From contig JAKAUD010000164.1 in assembly GCA_021827885.1 (NCBI GenBank), positions 1 to 7,111 on the forward strand: 7,111 bases of DNA, in the 5' to 3' direction. This stretch comes from Thermoplasmata archaeon. Lineage in GTDB: Archaea; Thermoplasmatota; Thermoplasmata; Thermoplasmatales; Thermoplasmataceae. Below are positions 5,341-7,111 of the stretch, piece after piece; the first letter of the stretch is position 1; each line of letters opens with the position of its first letter. Below the pieces are notes generated by a model. It saw nothing but the letters and a program-made list of their open reading frames with translations. It did no database searches and was not told the origin of the DNA. Both the position numbers and the translations under genes were made by a program.

Positions 5341-7111
5341 CAGTATACCTCTTTCACCGTCACGCTCTCAAACCCGAATACATCCACAGCTTTTACACAG
5401 ACTTTTCTCTTTCCATTGATCTTTGGAACCAGAAGTTTCACCTTCCGTTCCACTTTCGATGAGTCTTCATGGTTTTCCCTATAATCCTGCCATTTACTTC
5501 TGAAAACTTCTCCGTCATATTCTGGATCGATGCTCCAGTATTCAACGAGGCTCAGAGGGTCTTCTTCAATGATCTTCTCGAGTTTATCTTTGTCTGACTT
5601 TTCGAGTGGCAGCGCATCAGGAGATAGGAGAACGTAATTTTCAAGCTCAATCGTTAGCTCTTCTTTATCTTGCTCATCTGCTTTTTTAACGATTGGCTTT
5701 ACAGTAAGGTATTGCAATGAGCTAAATCTTATGCTGCCTTCTTTTATGAGTTTCTCATAGTCTGCTTTGTGTTTTAGTTTCTCCAACAGATCTGGTGGAA
5801 TAACCAATACTTCGATCTTATCATCGTTAAGACTGTCTATGATTTTACCGATATCCGTTTCGAAGTTCCAACCCAGTACAACAATCTTTTCCCACCCCCC
5901 CATGAAAGATGCTCGGAGTTCCTGCGCTTTCTTGAGAGTAGCATATCCTGTGATCTTTGTTGGAGAATCAACAAGAACAAGCGTCTTGCTCTGTTTAATA
6001 TATCCCAGATTGGAAGGTGTACCATCCTGTATAGGAAAGGGTAGAGCCCCATAAAGGTTGATTACTACATGAGCGAGGTCTCCTATACGCCTGAATTGTG
6101 ATCTTTCAAATTGTTCCTTCTGGTAATCTCCAATTGATTGGTAAAGAAATGCTTTTGTATCTTGATCAATTAGACGTTTTCTTGAAATCATGCACGCGGG
6201 TTTCCCAAGATCGCACATTATCCACTTTCTTCCCAGTTTCTCTGCAACTGCCCCTAATGTGCCAGAACCTGCAAAAAAGTCAGCGATAATAGAACCCTCA
6301 TTAGATGATGTGTTTATTATTCGTTCTAACAATAATTCGGGTTTTTGGGTAACATAATCTACTCTCTCATGAGCTTGAGAATTTACTGCAAATACGTCAG
6401 TCCAAATTGTTTGAATAGGTATCCCCGGAGTCTCGTCCAGATATCTCTTTATCCTAATCCCATTATTTTTGGTAATATATAATCGATTCTCCTTATCAAG
6501 TCGTTCCATTGTTGATTTAGGACATCTCCAGTAGCCGTAAATTCCTTTATATTCATAGGAATACCCACCTCCCTGTAAACCCTTTGCTGTTATTGGTCCG
6601 TCCTGCCATTTACGTCCATCAGGATCAACATTTCTGAACCTTGCAAGGTATTCTTCTGAATATGGTTCATATTGTTGATTCCATATTCTTTCTGAAGTTT
6701 TTGTATAAAATAAGATATAATCGCTATTGATTCCATATTTACCAGAATCACTGTGCGCACTAGTTCTCTTCCAAACAATCTCATTTTTGAAATTTTCCTT
6801 TTGAAAGATCTCATCCATTATCACTTTCACGTAATGTCCAACATGCCAATCTATATGAACATAAATTGAGCCTTTTTCACTCAAAAGTTCCTTCATTAAA
6901 ACCAGTCGTGGAACAATCATCTCCAAGTATGACTTTGTTCCATCCTTCCAAGTGTCAGAATATGCAAACTGCTCTATTACTGAAGGTTTTTGTTCAATAT
7001 CAATGGATGGCAAGTGTATCTTCGTTCTGTAATCTGCTTTGCTGTCAAAGGGAGGATCGATATAAATCAGATCGATCTTTCCTCTAATTGACATAAGCCC
7101 TGTTTCAGGGT
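5340..7111 (-). CDS. mod: type III DNA methyltransferase, Mod subunit (5' end beyond the window)
   Basis: A site-specific amino-methyltransferase, probably adenine-N6, that recognises the target for both modification and restriction. The frame is open through the right edge: five more codons (PETGL) precede the ATG at 7094-7092. That ATG has no good ribosome binding site and leaves the catalytic motif only 12 residues from the end, so the true start lies outside. Counting from that ATG, motif IV is LIYIDPPFDSKADY (DPPF at 13-16) and the AdoMet-binding motif I is DFFAGSGTLG (272-281). This IV-before-I order defines the beta class typical of type III Mod. Between them, EIVWKRTSAHSD and a stretch to about residue 240 form the likely target recognition region. 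After about residue 310 comes a long extension; its end, VEYWSIDPEYDGEVFRSKWQ and VCVKAVDVFGFESVTVKEV, looks like a beta-rich accessory domain seen in some type III methylases. The stop overlaps the res start by one base. Confidence 0.92.
   Translation of the reverse strand, partial: PETGLMSIRGKIDLIYIDPPFDSKADYRTKIHLPSIDIEQKPSVIEQFAYSDTWKDGTKSYLEMIVPRLVLMKELLSEKGSIYVHIDWHVGHYVKVIMDEIFQKENFKNEIVWKRTSAHSDSGKYGINSDYILFYTKTSERIWNQQYEPYSEEYLARFRNVDPDGRKWQDGPITAKGLQGGGYSYEYKGIYGYWRCPKSTMERLDKENRLYITKNNGIRIKRYLDETPGIPIQTIWTDVFAVNSQAHERVDYVTQKPELLLERIINTSSNEGSIIADFFAGSGTLGAVAEKLGRKWIMCDLGKPACMISRKRLIDQDTKAFLYQSIGDYQKEQFERSQFRRIGDLAHVVINLYGALPFPIQDGTPSNLGYIKQSKTLVLVDSPTKITGYATLKKAQELRASFMGGWEKIVVLGWNFETDIGKIIDSLNDDKIEVLVIPPDLLEKLKHKADYEKLIKEGSIRFSSLQYLTVKPIVKKADEQDKEELTIELENYVLLSPDALPLEKSDKDKLEKIIEEDPLSLVEYWSIDPEYDGEVFRSKWQDYRENHEDSSKVERKVKLLVPKINGKRKVCVKAVDVFGFESVTVKEVY
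5347..5351 (-). promoter_or_regulatory. Shine-Dalgarno for res inside the end of mod
   Basis: GAGGT on the minus strand ends six bases before the res ATG at 5340 and lies within the final codons of mod. It supports this start and coupled translation of the two subunits. Confidence 0.65.

Noticed and set aside
1..7111. CRISPR array or tRNA gene
   Set aside because: No regularly spaced direct repeats and no cloverleaf-like sequence were seen on either strand.

Overview
The window looks like part of a defence island, most likely from an archaeon. Every full-length gene lies on the minus strand, in two operon-like blocks separated by about 850 bases of decayed accessory DNA. Three things favour an archaeon. 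First, both genes that start a transcript (the nuclease-APAZ gene and the small antitoxin) have an AT-rich TATA-like box centred 25-26 bases before the ATG, as in leaderless archaeal transcription. Second, genes inside operons (res, pAgo) instead have good Shine-Dalgarno sequences. Third, the toxin remnant resembles archaeal RelE proteins. This is inference: there is no rRNA, tRNA or lineage marker, and some bacteria also use leaderless transcripts.

Right block (7111 down to 2422, minus strand): a type III restriction-modification pair. mod runs off the window edge at its 5' end. It is a beta-class amino-methyltransferase with DPPF before FAGSG and a long C-terminal extension. res is a 972-residue SF2 helicase with a C-terminal PD-(D/E)XK nuclease. 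The two are translationally coupled through a TGATG overlap, with a Shine-Dalgarno just before it.

Middle (2421 down to 1569): a graveyard. Directly after res is a RelE/ParE-family toxin pseudogene (minus strand) broken by one frameshift and three in-frame stops. Converging on it from the other strand is a 52-codon ORF that looks like an intact RelB-like antitoxin. To the left of that, also on the plus strand, is about 200 bases of structured sequence resembling the 5' part (domain I) of a group II intron, with no intron-encoded protein and no domain V.

Left block (1568 down to 1, minus strand): a short prokaryotic Argonaute system. A leaderless-type promoter drives a 480-residue protein with an N-terminal PD-(D/E)XK nuclease domain and a C-terminal APAZ-like region. 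It overlaps by 8 bases the start of a gene whose 44 visible residues match the N-terminus of short pAgo proteins; that gene continues past the window edge. The arrangement is that of a nuclease-APAZ/short-pAgo (SPARDA-like) immune pair. Such systems use the pAgo to sense invader nucleic acid by guide pairing and the attached nuclease as effector.

Taken together, the window pairs site-specific modification and restriction with a guide-directed effector system. Between them lie traces of a toxin-antitoxin locus and a retroelement, which is typical of defence-island turnover.
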